Numbered from the stretch's first letter, positions 9,271 to 18,604 are shown. The stretch: DNA of 64,000 nucleotides from Actinomycetes bacterium (GCA_023404955.1 JAEXZY010000160.1:73727-137726), one strand, 5' to 3'. A program made the numbers and translations. Notes: generated by a model from the sequence alone, not told the origin.

Positions 9271-9295
9271 TTGTGACGCCCACCACAGATCACAA
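9271..9295. promoter_or_regulatory. Candidate LysR-regulator binding site
   Basis: A perfect inverted repeat TTGTGA-N13-TCACAA lies 14 bases before the transporter ATG and about 70 bases before the divergent LysR gene. It contains the T-N11-A pattern of LysR operators. Its position makes it the best candidate site for the adjacent regulator. Confidence 0.6.
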
Positions 9296-9364
9296 TGAGT
9301 ATTCCTGCAGCTACCCCTCGCAGCAATGGCCAAAACCGCACGACAGATCTGCGAAAATGCAGAA

Positions 9365-10288
9365 ATGACGTCAGCAGCGCGACGACCCAGCGCCGATGAC
9401 CTGCTCGTGCTGCTGGCTGTGGGGCGCACCGGCCGCTACACCACCGCCGCCGAGGAACTCGGGCTCAACCACACGACGATCAGCCGGCGCATCACCGCGT
9501 TGGAGCAGGCGATGGGCGGCCGCGTGCTGGCGCGCGCGGCCGGCGGCTGGGAGCTCACCGAACTGGGCCGCGACGCCCTCGCGGCGGCCGAAGCCGTCGA
9601 GTCGGCGGTGCGATCGCTCACCGTCGACCCGACCGGCAACCGAACCCTCGAAGGCGTCGTCCGCCTGTCGGCCACCGACGGGTTCTCCGCCTACATCGCC
9701 GCTCCGGCCGCCGCGGCGGTGCAGCGCCGGCACCCCAAGGTTGCGGTCGAGATCGTGGCCACCACTCGACGCGCCACGCAGCAGCGCTCGGGACTGGACC
9801 TCGAGGTGGTGGTCGCCGAACCCGGAAGCGAACCCCGCGTGCACCGGGCCACCGCGCTGCGCCTCGGCGACTATTGCCTGGGGCTCTATGGCTCGCGCGC
9901 CTACCTCGCCGAGCACCGGCCCCCTGCGGACATCGCCGACCTCGCGCGCTTCCCACTCGTGTACTTCATCGATTCCATGCTCCAGGTGGACGACCTCGAC
10001 CTCGCCGCGAACTTCACCCCGGCGATGCGTGAATCGGTGACCTCGACCAACGTGTTCGTCCACGTCGAGGCCACGCGAGCCGCCGCAGGTCTGGGGTTGC
10101 TGCCGTGCTTCATGGCGGATCGGCACGACGATCTGATCCGTGTGCTGGCCGACACCGTGTCGGTCCGGCTGGCGTACTGGCTCGTCGCCCGCCCGGAGAC
10201 CCGACGCCGTCCCGAGGTGGCCGCCCTCGTCGACGCGATCCAGACCCAGATGGCCGAGCAACGCGACGTCCTGCTCGGTGCCGTTTAA
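9365..10288 (+). CDS. LysR-family transcriptional regulator
   Basis: Probable activator of the divergent ketone-body operon. The N-terminal winged helix covers residues about 8-65 (TAAEELGLNHTTISRRITALE), followed by a LysR-type effector domain that ends near residue 300. The chosen ATG gives 307 residues; another in-frame ATG lies 39 bases upstream. No Shine-Dalgarno sequence is evident. The gene diverges from the transporter, the classical LysR layout. The inducer (3-hydroxybutyrate or acetoacetate) is inferred from the operon. Confidence 0.85.
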   Translation: MTSAARRPSADDLLVLLAVGRTGRYTTAAEELGLNHTTISRRITALEQAMGGRVLARAAGGWELTELGRDALAAAEAVESAVRSLTVDPTGNRTLEGVVRLSATDGFSAYIAAPAAAAVQRRHPKVAVEIVATTRRATQQRSGLDLEVVVAEPGSEPRVHRATALRLGDYCLGLYGSRAYLAEHRPPADIADLARFPLVYFIDSMLQVDDLDLAANFTPAMRESVTSTNVFVHVEATRAAAGLGLLPCFMADRHDDLIRVLADTVSVRLAYWLVARPETRRRPEVAALVDAIQTQMAEQRDVLLGAV

Positions 10289-10296
10289 CGTGAGCC

Positions 10297-11079
10297 ATGC
10301 CCTTCCTCGACCATCCCCGCGGACGCGCCTACTACCGCCACTGGGCAGCTGACGAACCGAGCGCCTCGGTCGTCTTCCTGCACGGGTTCGGTGAACACAC
10401 CGGGGTCTACCACCGCTACGGCTTCGCGCTGAACGCGGCCGGCATCGACCTGTGGGCGGTGGACCAGTTCGGCCACGGCCTCACCGGTGGCGATCGCGGC
10501 GACGTCGGCAGCATCGAGGACAGCTCAACACTGGCTCAGAGCCTGACCGAACTCGCCCGCGAGGCACATCCCGACATCCCGGTGATCGCTCAGGGGCATT
10601 CGTACGGGGCCGTCGTCACACTCGCGCGCGCCCTCGAGCAAGGCGACGAGTACGCCGGCGCGGTCATCTCCGGCGCGCCGCTGGTTCCGGTGCCCGAACT
10701 GCTCGACGTCGACACCTCCCTGGATCTGGACCCAGCGTGGCTCTCGGCCGATCCGTTCTATCTCGACGCGATGGTCAACGACCCCCTGGCCTTCGTCGAG
10801 GCCGACAGCCGCGCGCTGGCCCGCGAGCTGGATCGGGCCTGGGACCGGTTCGGCGCAGACCTCCCGACGCTGGCCGTGCCGACACTCGCGGTCCACGGCG
10901 GCCGGGACCCGATCGCCCCGGTCAGCGCGGTGCGCGCCTACGCCGAGACCATCACCCCGCTGGAATTGGTCGAGTTCCCGGACGCTCGGCACGACATCCT
11001 CAACGAGACCGTCCACCGCGAGGTCGCAGGCACGATCGTCTCGTTCATCCACAGGGTTATCCACATTGGGGATGAATGA
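10297..11079 (+). CDS. Alpha/beta hydrolase, monoacylglycerol lipase-like
   Basis: Serine hydrolase of 260 residues with an oxyanion motif HGFGEHTG at residue 29, nucleophile elbow GHSYG near residue 105, an Asp in HGGRDPIAP and a late His in DARHDIL. The HGFGEH motif is typical of mycobacterial monoacylglycerol lipases such as Rv0183. It lies 8 bases after the LysR gene. A TAACGT hexamer five bases before the ATG may serve as a -10 element. Whether it acts on lipids or small esters cannot be read from the sequence. Confidence 0.8.
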   Translation: MPFLDHPRGRAYYRHWAADEPSASVVFLHGFGEHTGVYHRYGFALNAAGIDLWAVDQFGHGLTGGDRGDVGSIEDSSTLAQSLTELAREAHPDIPVIAQGHSYGAVVTLARALEQGDEYAGAVISGAPLVPVPELLDVDTSLDLDPAWLSADPFYLDAMVNDPLAFVEADSRALARELDRAWDRFGADLPTLAVPTLAVHGGRDPIAPVSAVRAYAETITPLELVEFPDARHDILNETVHREVAGTIVSFIHRVIHIGDE

Positions 11080-11098
11080 CAGGCGTGTGATTCAGCGG

Positions 11099-11665
11099 CT
11101 AGAGCCAGGTGTCGTCGGTGGTCGCGGTCAGGAACGCCTCGAGGTCGTTGCGCCAATCGGCCGGCGTGGTCTTGTCGGGCTCGATACCCGTGTACTGCCC
11201 CTGATAGAACAGCAGTGGCCGCGGTTTCTTGTGAGGCACATCGGAGAGCGAGTGCACCGCCCCGAACACCACGAAGTGGTCACCGCCGTCGTGCACCGAC
11301 GCGACCGTGCAGTCGATGTGGGCCAACGTGCCGCCGATGATCGGCGACCCCAACGGCGAGGGCGACCAGTCGATCTCGGCGAACTTGTCCGGCTCGCGTG
11401 ACCCGAACCGCGCCGACACATCCTTCTGGTTCTCGTGCAGGACGTTCACACAGAACCGGCCACTGGCCTCGATGGCCTGCCAGGACCGGCTGACCTTCGT
11501 CGGGCAGAACAACACCAGCGGTGGGTCCAGCGACAGCGCGGCGAACGATTGGCAGGCAAAGCCCACCGGAGCGTCGTCGTGCACCGTCGTGATCACCGTG
11601 ATGCCCGTGCAGAACTGGCCCAGCACATTGCGGAACGTGCGTGGGTCGATCGGTGCGGCGGACAC
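11099..11665 (-). CDS. hsaB: HsaB, flavin reductase of the 3-HSA hydroxylase
   Basis: Supplies reduced FMN to HsaA during steroid degradation. The 188-residue protein is a flavin-reductase-like split-barrel domain, nearly identical by eye to M. tuberculosis HsaB (PRTFRNVLGQFCTGITVITT near the N-terminus; KPRPLLFYQG and DDTWL near the end). The GTG start leaves two bases after the hsaC stop; the end of hsaC supplies the upstream region. It is the last gene of hsaADCB. Confidence 0.95.
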   Translation of the reverse strand: MSAAPIDPRTFRNVLGQFCTGITVITTVHDDAPVGFACQSFAALSLDPPLVLFCPTKVSRSWQAIEASGRFCVNVLHENQKDVSARFGSREPDKFAEIDWSPSPLGSPIIGGTLAHIDCTVASVHDGGDHFVVFGAVHSLSDVPHKKPRPLLFYQGQYTGIEPDKTTPADWRNDLEAFLTATTDDTWL

Positions 11666-11667
11666 TG

Positions 11668-12567
11668 CTACTTGAAGCCCACGCTGAAATCGTGTCCCCA
11701 CAGCGACACCGCGGTGCTCTCCCGCGCCACCCAGCTGTGATCGTCGACTTCGAGCCCCTCACAACCGAATTCGATGTCGAATCCGCCCGGCGTTTTCATG
11801 TAGAAGGACAGCATCTTGTCGTTGACGTGCCGGCCGAGCGTCGCCGACATCTTGACCTTGCGGCGCAGCGCCCGGTCCAGGCACAGCCCGACGTCGTCGG
11901 CGTTCTCCACCTCGACCATCAGATGCACAATGCCGCTGGGTGTTTCGCCGGGCATGAACGCCAAGCTGTGGTGACGCGGGTTCACCCCGAGGAACCGCAA
12001 CCACGCCGGCGCGCCATCCGCCGGCCGGCCCACCAGCTGGGGCGGCAGCTTCATCGAGTCGCGCAGGCTGAAGCCGAGCACATCACGGTAGAAGTGCAGC
12101 GTCTCGACGTCGTCACGGGTGGTGAGCACGACGTGGCCCAGCCCCTGCTCCTCGGTGACGAACTTGTGGCCGTACGGGCTGACCACGCGGCGGTGCTCCA
12201 GCGCGACGCCGTGGAACACCTCGAGGGTGTTACCGGACGGATCGTCGAACGTGATCATCTCGTCGACCCGGCGCTCGGCCAGTTCGGCGGCCGTGCCCTC
12301 CTTGTAGGGCACGCCCTGTACGTCGAGCCGCTGCCGAACCTCATGCAGCGCAGCCGCATTCGCGGTCTCCCAGCCGGAGACCATGAGCCGGTCGTGTTCC
12401 CCGGGAACGATGACCAGCCGGGCGGGGAACTCGTCCATGCGTAGATACAGCGCGCCCTCGGTGGGGCCGGAGCCCTCCACCATGCCGAGCACCTTGAGCC
12501 CGTACTCCCGCCACGCCGCGACGTCGGTGCTCTCGATGCGCAGATAACCCAGCGAACGGATCGTCAC
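11668..12567 (-). CDS. hsaC: HsaC, iron-dependent 3,4-DHSA extradiol dioxygenase
   Basis: Opens the catecholic A ring of 3,4-DHSA by meta-cleavage with Fe(II). The 299-residue protein has two VOC modules. Candidate iron ligands are His in GLGHVVLTT (about residue 145), His in HHSLAFM and Glu in FDIEFGCEG near the C-terminus. It lies 4 bases after hsaD and 2 bases before hsaB, so the set is cotranscribed. Confidence 0.95.
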   Translation of the reverse strand: MTIRSLGYLRIESTDVAAWREYGLKVLGMVEGSGPTEGALYLRMDEFPARLVIVPGEHDRLMVSGWETANAAALHEVRQRLDVQGVPYKEGTAAELAERRVDEMITFDDPSGNTLEVFHGVALEHRRVVSPYGHKFVTEEQGLGHVVLTTRDDVETLHFYRDVLGFSLRDSMKLPPQLVGRPADGAPAWLRFLGVNPRHHSLAFMPGETPSGIVHLMVEVENADDVGLCLDRALRRKVKMSATLGRHVNDKMLSFYMKTPGGFDIEFGCEGLEVDDHSWVARESTAVSLWGHDFSVGFK

Positions 12568-12571
12568 AGCG

Positions 12572-13456
12572 TCAGCCTCCGAGGAAATCGATGGTCAACT
12601 TGTTGAATTCGTCGAACTTCTCCACCTGTGCCCAGTGCCCACATTGCCCGAAGACATGCAGCTGCACGCGGGGAATCTGCTTGAGCGCGACCAGCGCGCC
12701 GTCGAGAGGGTTGACCCGATCCTCCCGGCCCCAGATCAGCAGCACCGGCTGCCGCAGCTTGTACACGTCGCGCCACATCATGCCGAGCTCGTAGTCCGCA
12801 CCCGCGAACGACTTTCCCATCGCCTTCGTGGCGGCCAGCGACTCAGGCGTACTGGCGATCTGGAATCGCTCCTCGACCAGTTCCGGTGTGATCAGCGACT
12901 GATCGAACACCATGATGCGGAGGAACTTCTCGATGTTCTCCCGCGTCGGGTCGTTCGCGAAGCGGCCCAGCAGCTTCACACCCTCGGTGGGATCCGGGGC
13001 GAACAGGTTGACGCTCAACCCGCCCGGACCCATCAGCACCAGCCGACCCGCCCGCTTCGGATTGTCCAGCGCGAACCGGACCGCGGTTCCGCCGCCGAGC
13101 GAATTGCCCACCAGCGCAGCACGTTCGATGCCCAGCTGGTCGAACAGACCGAGCAGCGCGGTGGCACTGTAGCGGTTGTACTGCTCGTGCTCGGTGTGCT
13201 TGTCGGAGTGGCCATACCCGGGCTGGTCGACGGCCAGCACGTGGAAGTGCTTGGCCAGCACGGCGATGTTGCGGCTGAAGTTCGACCAGCTCGACGCTCC
13301 CGGCCCGCCGCCGTGCAGCAGCACCACCGTGGGCGAGGCCGGGTCGCCGGCTTCGTGGTAGTGCAGCCGCATGTCGTCTCTCACCTGCGCGTAGCGCGAG
13401 GTCGACTCGAACGTGATCTCCTGCTGCTGAGCAGCTTCGGCGGCGAACGAGGTCAT
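12572..13456 (-). CDS. hsaD: HsaD, 4,9-DSHA meta-cleavage product hydrolase
   Basis: Hydrolyses the C-C bond of 4,9-DSHA to give 2-hydroxyhexa-2,4-dienoate and the C/D-ring propionate. It is an alpha/beta hydrolase of 294 residues with LLHGGGPGASSW, nucleophile motif GNSLGGG, acid WGREDRVNP and final catalytic His in QCGHWAQ. The ATG shares its A with the hsaA stop codon (TGATG), implying translational coupling. Confidence 0.95.
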   Translation of the reverse strand: MTSFAAEAAQQQEITFESTSRYAQVRDDMRLHYHEAGDPASPTVVLLHGGGPGASSWSNFSRNIAVLAKHFHVLAVDQPGYGHSDKHTEHEQYNRYSATALLGLFDQLGIERAALVGNSLGGGTAVRFALDNPKRAGRLVLMGPGGLSVNLFAPDPTEGVKLLGRFANDPTRENIEKFLRIMVFDQSLITPELVEERFQIASTPESLAATKAMGKSFAGADYELGMMWRDVYKLRQPVLLIWGREDRVNPLDGALVALKQIPRVQLHVFGQCGHWAQVEKFDEFNKLTIDFLGG

Positions 13457-14640
13457 CAAACCATCGTGTCCTGGGGAGGCAGACCGAACGCGTCGTTACC
13501 GAAGATCAGGTAGGCGCGCTCCGGCTCGTTTGCCGCGTGCACCCGGCCCGCATGGGCGTCCCGCCAGAACCGCTGCACCGGCTGATCCGAATTCAGTGCC
13601 GTGGCACCGGAGGCCTCGAACAGCAGGTCGATCGACTCGATGGCGCGCTTGGTGGCGCGCACCTGGTCGCGACGAGCACGCGCGCGTAGCGAGAACGGGA
13701 TCTCCTGACCCGCCTGCAGCAGCTGGTACTCCTCGCCGACGTTGCCGATCAGCTGACGCCAGCCTGCGTCGATGTCGCTGGCGGCCTCGGCGATCCGGAT
13801 CTTGGCGAACGGATCCTCTTTGGACTTCTCCCCCGCGAACGCGGCGCGCACCCGCTTGCCCTGGTGCTCGACGTGCGCGTCGTACGCGCCATAGGCCATG
13901 CCCATGATCGGCGCGCTGATCGTCGTCGGATGCATCGTGCCCCACGGCATCTTGTAGACCGGCGCCGAGTTGGTCTCGTAACCCCCGGCGGTGCCGTCGT
14001 TCATCGCCTTGTACGACAGGAACCGGTGCCGCGGCACGAACACGTCCTTGACGACGACAGTGTTGCTGCCGGTGGCCTTGAGCCCCACCACATTCCACAC
14101 GTCGTCGATGCGGTAGTCCGAGCGCGGGATCAGGAAGCTGCCGAAGTCGACCGGGCGGCCGTCCTTGATCACCGGGCCGCCCAGGAACGCCCAGGTGGCG
14201 TGATCGCAGCCGGAGGACCACTGCCACGCGCCGCTGACCAGGTAGCCACCGTCGACGACGGTGCCCGCCCCCATCGGGGCGTACGACGACGAGACCCGAA
14301 CCGTGGGATCGTCGCCCCACACGTCTTCCTGAGCCTGCTGATCGAACAGCGCCAGGTGCCAGTTGTGCACGCCGATGATCGACGACACCCAGCCCGTCGA
14401 CCCGCAGGCGCTCGCGATGCGGCGGACGGCCTCGTAGAACTGCGTCGGGTCACACTGCAGGCCGCCCCACTGCTCGGGCTGCAGCAGCTTGAAGAAGCCG
14501 ACCTCGTCGAGCTCGGCCACGGTGTCGTCGGGCAGGCGCCGCAGCTCTTCGGCGGCGGCGGCACGCTTGGCGATACGTGGCAGCAGATCGTCGATGCCGG
14601 CGAGAACCGACTGCACGTCGCGCTGTTCAATGGACGTCAC
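13456..14640 (-). CDS. hsaA: HsaA, 3-HSA flavin-dependent hydroxylase
   Basis: Oxygenase that hydroxylates 3-HSA to the catechol 3,4-DHSA with HsaB. The 394-residue length equals that of M. tuberculosis HsaA, and long stretches match it (GFFKLLQPEQWGGLQCDP, SSSYAPMGAGTVVDGGYLV, RFWRDAHAGRVHAAN). Fold is the acyl-CoA dehydrogenase-like group D monooxygenase. The GTG start has a GGGAGGC ribosome site nine bases upstream. It is the first gene of hsaADCB, with two KstR-type sites in its upstream region. Confidence 0.95.
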   Translation of the reverse strand: MTSIEQRDVQSVLAGIDDLLPRIAKRAAAAEELRRLPDDTVAELDEVGFFKLLQPEQWGGLQCDPTQFYEAVRRIASACGSTGWVSSIIGVHNWHLALFDQQAQEDVWGDDPTVRVSSSYAPMGAGTVVDGGYLVSGAWQWSSGCDHATWAFLGGPVIKDGRPVDFGSFLIPRSDYRIDDVWNVVGLKATGSNTVVVKDVFVPRHRFLSYKAMNDGTAGGYETNSAPVYKMPWGTMHPTTISAPIMGMAYGAYDAHVEHQGKRVRAAFAGEKSKEDPFAKIRIAEAASDIDAGWRQLIGNVGEEYQLLQAGQEIPFSLRARARRDQVRATKRAIESIDLLFEASGATALNSDQPVQRFWRDAHAGRVHAANEPERAYLIFGNDAFGLPPQDTMV

Positions 14641-14678
14641 TGGTTTTGCCTCCCAGGAGTAGGGACCTGCAGCAAGAT

Positions 14679-14692
14679 TAGAACACGTTACG
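14679..14692. promoter_or_regulatory. KstR-type operator near hsaA
   Basis: TAGAACACGTTACG fits the KstR consensus TNNAACNNGTTNNA at all but the last base. It is 39 bases upstream of the hsaA start. Confidence 0.75.
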
Positions 14693-14746
14693 ATTTGTGT
14701 CGAGCAGCGGTGCGCTGTAGCAGCTGGACCTGCAGACATGCATTTC

Positions 14747-14760
14747 TGTAACATGTTCTA
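14747..14760. promoter_or_regulatory. KstR-type operator near kshB
   Basis: TGTAACATGTTCTA matches TNNAACNNGTTNNA exactly and lies 39 bases upstream of the kshB start. Together with the site near hsaA it gives each divergent promoter its own operator. Confidence 0.85.
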
Positions 14761-14798
14761 GTTATGAACGCCCGACGGTGTGGAAGAGAGAGCCGCTT

Positions 14799-15854
14799 GT
14801 GACCGACGAGCCACTGGGTGCTCACGTGCTCGAACTGGAGATCGCGAAGGTGATCGACGAGACGGCCGATGCCCGCTCGCTGGTGTTCACCGCCCCCGAC
14901 GAGGTGCCCGCCGACAAATTGCGCTACGCGCCGGGACAATTTCTGACGCTGCGGGTGCCCAGCGACCGGACCGGCTCGGTGGCCCGCTGCTACTCCCTGT
15001 GCAGCTCGCCGTTCACCGGCGACCCCCTCACCGTCACGGTCAAGCGCACCGCCGACGGATACGCGTCCAACTGGCTCTGCGACAACGCCCAACCCGGCAT
15101 GCGCATCCACGTGCTGGCCCCCTCGGGCACCTTCGTCCCCGCCGACCTCGACACCGACTTCCTGCTCCTCGCCGCAGGCAGCGGCATCACGCCGATGATG
15201 GCGATCCTGAAGTCAGCCCTGACCCAGGGCAACGGACAGGTCACCCTCGTCTACGCCAACCGCGACCAGGACTCTGTGATCTTCGCCGCCGCGCTGCGCG
15301 AACTCGCGGCCGCGCACCCCGACCGGCTGACCACGGTGCACTGGCTGGAATCGGTGCAGGGGCTGCCGACCGCCTCGGCGCTTGCCGCGCTGCTCGCGCC
15401 CTACCGAGACCGAGAAGCGTTCCTCTGCGGACCCGGCCCGTTCATGACCGCCGCGCAGGAGGCACTCACCGCCTGCGGTTCGGCCCCCGACCGGGTGCAC
15501 ATCGAGGTGTTCAAGTCGCTGGACTCCGACCCGTTCGCCGCGGTCGTCCTCGACGACACCCACGACGGTGACGAGGGCCCCGCGACCGCGGTCGTGACCC
15601 TCGACGGCACCACTCACGAACTGACCTGGCCGCGGCGCGCGAAGTTGCTCGACGTGCTGCTCGACAAGGGCCTCGACGCACCGTTCTCCTGCCGCGAAGG
15701 GCACTGCGGCGCCTGCGCGGTGGTCAAGAAATCCGGCGACGTCGAGATGGAGGTCAACGATGTCCTCGAACAACAGGACCTCGACGAGGGCCTGATCCTG
15801 GCCTGCCAGGCGCATCCGCTGACGGATTCGGTCGAAGTGACCTATGACGAGTGA
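14799..15854 (+). CDS. kshB: KshB, reductase of 3-ketosteroid 9-alpha-hydroxylase
   Basis: Passes electrons from NADH to the Rieske oxygenase KshA, which opens steroid ring B. The 351-residue protein has an FAD domain (RCYSLCSSP), an NAD domain (LLLAAGSGITPMM) and a C-terminal plant-type [2Fe-2S] ferredoxin (CREGHCGAC with a fourth Cys in ILACQ). It closely follows M. tuberculosis KshB (Rv3571). A GTG start is used with a purine-rich AGAGAG upstream; another GTG 21 bases earlier is possible. kshA is not in this window. Confidence 0.93.
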   Translation: MTDEPLGAHVLELEIAKVIDETADARSLVFTAPDEVPADKLRYAPGQFLTLRVPSDRTGSVARCYSLCSSPFTGDPLTVTVKRTADGYASNWLCDNAQPGMRIHVLAPSGTFVPADLDTDFLLLAAGSGITPMMAILKSALTQGNGQVTLVYANRDQDSVIFAAALRELAAAHPDRLTTVHWLESVQGLPTASALAALLAPYRDREAFLCGPGPFMTAAQEALTACGSAPDRVHIEVFKSLDSDPFAAVVLDDTHDGDEGPATAVVTLDGTTHELTWPRRAKLLDVLLDKGLDAPFSCREGHCGACAVVKKSGDVEMEVNDVLEQQDLDEGLILACQAHPLTDSVEVTYDE

Positions 15855-15876
15855 ACCGCGCGCTAGGTTCGCCAAG

Positions 15877-16455
15877 ATGAAGCGGCTCGCGGTGATAGGT
15901 GTGACGACCCTGGCGATGACGGCCCTCGTCCCCACCGGCACGGCAGCGGCCGCGTCGGACACCAAGACGAGCTCGATCGCCGTCGACCCCGCCACATCGA
16001 TCCAGATGCAGGTCTCGGCCAACTGCGACTCCGCCCAGGCCCGCTGCTTCTTCACCACCACCGCGAGCCTTCTGACGCCGAACGGCCCCACCGGCTTCCC
16101 CGGTGACACCTGGGCCCGCCAGACCGTCACGCTGCGCAGCTCGGACCGCAACGTCTGGCAGCAGGCCTGGTACAGCGCACCGTCGGGCAACCCGCGCGAA
16201 CTCAAGGGCGCCAACCACGAGAACGTGCTGTCCAAGATGTACCGCTCGCTCAACGACGTCGAGCTGTCGATCACCTACTTCGGCGGCGGGGACATCGCGC
16301 GGTTCACCTCGGACGGCGACTCGGTGCCCACGCAATGGCATGACGGATTACCGGCCACCGGCGCCGATTTCATCGCATGCTCGCAGATCCAGGTGGTCTA
16401 CAGCGGGGTCAACCTGACCACGCCGACGGCCTGCGCGCAGACCCGCTTCGGCTAG
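15877..16455 (+). CDS. Secreted protein of unknown function (Rv3572-like)
   Basis: No function is recognised. The 192-residue product has a signal peptide (MKRLAVIGVTTLAMTALVP with an Ala-rich cleavage region near residue 25). The mature domain has four cysteines (NCDSAQARC, ACSQ, TACAQ) that could form two disulfides. Position between kshB and fadE34 equals that of Rv3572 in M. tuberculosis. It starts 23 bases after kshB and overlaps the end of convergent fadE34 by 4 bases. Another in-frame ATG at 15844, inside kshB, would spoil the signal peptide. A role in steroid metabolism is only suggested by position. Confidence 0.8.
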   Translation: MKRLAVIGVTTLAMTALVPTGTAAAASDTKTSSIAVDPATSIQMQVSANCDSAQARCFFTTTASLLTPNGPTGFPGDTWARQTVTLRSSDRNVWQQAWYSAPSGNPRELKGANHENVLSKMYRSLNDVELSITYFGGGDIARFTSDGDSVPTQWHDGLPATGADFIACSQIQVVYSGVNLTTPTACAQTRFG

Positions 16456-18563
16456 CGCGGCAGCCCGAGCAGTCGCTCCCCCGCCATCGTCAGCAGGATC
16501 TGCTCGGTGCCCCCGGCGATGGTCAGGCACCGCGTGTTGAGGAAGTCGTGCACCTGCTGGTTCTCCACCGCGCCGGCACCCCCGGACAGCTCCATCCGGA
16601 ACTCCGCGAGCGCCTGGCGGTACCGCACACCGATCAGTTTGCGGGCGCTGGCCTGCGGACCGGGGTCCCGGCCACCGACCGCCAGCTGCGCGATGCGCTG
16701 ATCCAGCAGTGAGCCGACCTGGGCGGTGCAGATCAGCTCGCCGAGCCGATCCTGTTGCGCGTCATCGACATCCGCCTCCGACAGCGCCCGCAGCAACTCT
16801 TCCATCGGGTTGCCCAGCGCGGTGCCCTGGGCCATCGCGACCCGCTCGTTGGCCAGCGTCGTGCGCGCCAGCTTCCAGCCGTCGTTGACCGCCCCGACCA
16901 CCATCTCGTCGGGCACGAAGACGTCGTCGAAGAACACCTCGTTGAACAGCTCGTCGCCGGTGATCTCCCGCAGCGGCCGGATCACGATGCCCGGGCTGGT
17001 CATGTCGATCAGGAAGTAGGTGATGCCCTTGTGTTTCGGAGCATCCGGATCGGTACGAGCCAGCGCCACCCCCCAGTGCGCCTTCTGCGCCGCCGAGGTC
17101 CACACCTTCTGCCCGGTGAGCTTCCAACCACCCTCGGCGCGAACAGCTTTGGTGCGCAACGCGGCCAGATCCGAGCCGGCGCCCGGCTCGCTGAACAGCT
17201 GGCACCACTGCAGCTCGCCCCGCAGCGTCGGCGGGACGAACTGCTCCACCTGCTCGGCGCTGCCGTGCTCGAGGATCGTCGGCACCGCCCACCAGCCGAT
17301 CACCAGGTCCGGCCGGGTGACCCCGGCCGCCGCCAGTTCCTGATCGATGAGCAACTGCTCGGCCGGGCCGGCGGCGCGGCCGTGCGGGCGCGGCCAGTGC
17401 GGCGCCAGCAGACCGGTCTCGGCCATCACGACCTGCCGACGGTCCTGTGGTGCGGCGGCGACCTCGGCCACCGCGGCGGCGATCTCGGGTCGCAGATCCG
17501 CGACCGAGGCCAGATCGATGCCCAGCTCGCGGCGAGTGCCCTGCTGCGTCAGCGCGGCCACCCGGCGCAGCCAGTGCGACCGGCCGCCCAGGAACTGCCC
17601 GATGCCGTAGGCCCGGCGCAGATACAGGTGCGCATCGTGCTCCCAGGTGATGCCGATACCGCCGAGCACCTGGATGCAGTCCTTGGCGTTGGCCTTCGCC
17701 GCCTCGATACCCACCGACGCGGCCAGCGCCGCAGCGATCGACAATTGTTCGTCATCGGATTCGCACGCAGCGCGCGCCGCGTCCGCGGCGGCCACCGACG
17801 CCTGCTCACTGCGCAGCAGCATCTCGGCGCACATGTGCTTGATCGCCTGGAAGCTGCCGATCGGCTTGCCGAACTGTTCACGCACCTTCGCGTACTCGGT
17901 CGCCGTCGTCAGCAGCCACCTGGCCACTCCGGCGGCTTCTGCCGCCGCGACCGTCGCGGCCAGGTCGACCACGCGCCGCGGGGATACCGCGATCACCGTG
18001 GCAGGCGCCCCGTCGAGCGTCACCCGGGCCAGCGGGCGAGAGAAGTCGGTGGCCTTCACCGGGTCGACGACCACCCCGTCGGACGTCGCATCGACCAGCA
18101 CCCACACGTCGCAGGCGGGCAGCAGCAGCACGCCGTCGGCGGTCGCGCCGAGCACCGTCGCGGCCGTGCCCGACACCGTGTCACCGTCCAGCGTCACGTC
18201 GGCTCGTAGTGCGACACCGGCGGTCCGCTGACCCGCAGCAAGAGCTCCGACCAGTTCGCCGACGGAGTCGTCGAGCACCAGCGTGGCCAGCGCCGTGGTG
18301 CCGACCGGACCGGGGATCAAGCCGGCCGCCGCCTCCTCGAGCATCGCGCAGAGATCGGCGATGGTCCCGTCGGCGCCGCCCAGGTCTTCGGGCAGAGCGA
18401 CCCCGAAGATGCCCAGCGCAGCCAGCGCGTCGAAGGGGACGCGCCACGCATCGCGTGCGCCCTGCTCGACATCGCGCACGGCCTCGAGCGACGTCGAACC
18501 CGCCGCCCAATCGCGGACCAGCTCGCGTGCGGCGGACTGCTCGTCGCTGATGGTTGCCGGCAC
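16452..18563 (-). CDS. fadE34: FadE34 (ChsE3), fused acyl-CoA dehydrogenase for the steroid side chain
   Basis: In M. tuberculosis this enzyme dehydrogenates the CoA thioester of the five-carbon cholesterol side chain. The 703-residue protein is two acyl-CoA dehydrogenase halves in one chain. The N-half, to about residue 340, has REQFGKPIGSFQAIKH and QVLGGIGITWEHDAHLYLRRA. The C-half has QLFSEPGAGSDLAALRT and a terminal GTEQILLTMAGERLLGLPR. Most steroid ACADs are instead two-gene heterotetramers. The GTG start has an AGGAG ribosome site. A KstR palindrome lies 42 bases upstream, and kstR is divergent. Confidence 0.92.
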   Translation of the reverse strand: MPATISDEQSAARELVRDWAAGSTSLEAVRDVEQGARDAWRVPFDALAALGIFGVALPEDLGGADGTIADLCAMLEEAAAGLIPGPVGTTALATLVLDDSVGELVGALAAGQRTAGVALRADVTLDGDTVSGTAATVLGATADGVLLLPACDVWVLVDATSDGVVVDPVKATDFSRPLARVTLDGAPATVIAVSPRRVVDLAATVAAAEAAGVARWLLTTATEYAKVREQFGKPIGSFQAIKHMCAEMLLRSEQASVAAADAARAACESDDEQLSIAAALAASVGIEAAKANAKDCIQVLGGIGITWEHDAHLYLRRAYGIGQFLGGRSHWLRRVAALTQQGTRRELGIDLASVADLRPEIAAAVAEVAAAPQDRRQVVMAETGLLAPHWPRPHGRAAGPAEQLLIDQELAAAGVTRPDLVIGWWAVPTILEHGSAEQVEQFVPPTLRGELQWCQLFSEPGAGSDLAALRTKAVRAEGGWKLTGQKVWTSAAQKAHWGVALARTDPDAPKHKGITYFLIDMTSPGIVIRPLREITGDELFNEVFFDDVFVPDEMVVGAVNDGWKLARTTLANERVAMAQGTALGNPMEELLRALSEADVDDAQQDRLGELICTAQVGSLLDQRIAQLAVGGRDPGPQASARKLIGVRYRQALAEFRMELSGGAGAVENQQVHDFLNTRCLTIAGGTEQILLTMAGERLLGLPR

Positions 18564-18604
18564 CGTGACTCCTAGGCTTTGGGTGAGAACCCCGTGCTTC
18601 CCAC

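Noticed and set aside
16755..18209. A 484-codon open frame antisense to fadE34
   Set aside because: Same reason: long stop-free antisense frames are expected at this GC content.
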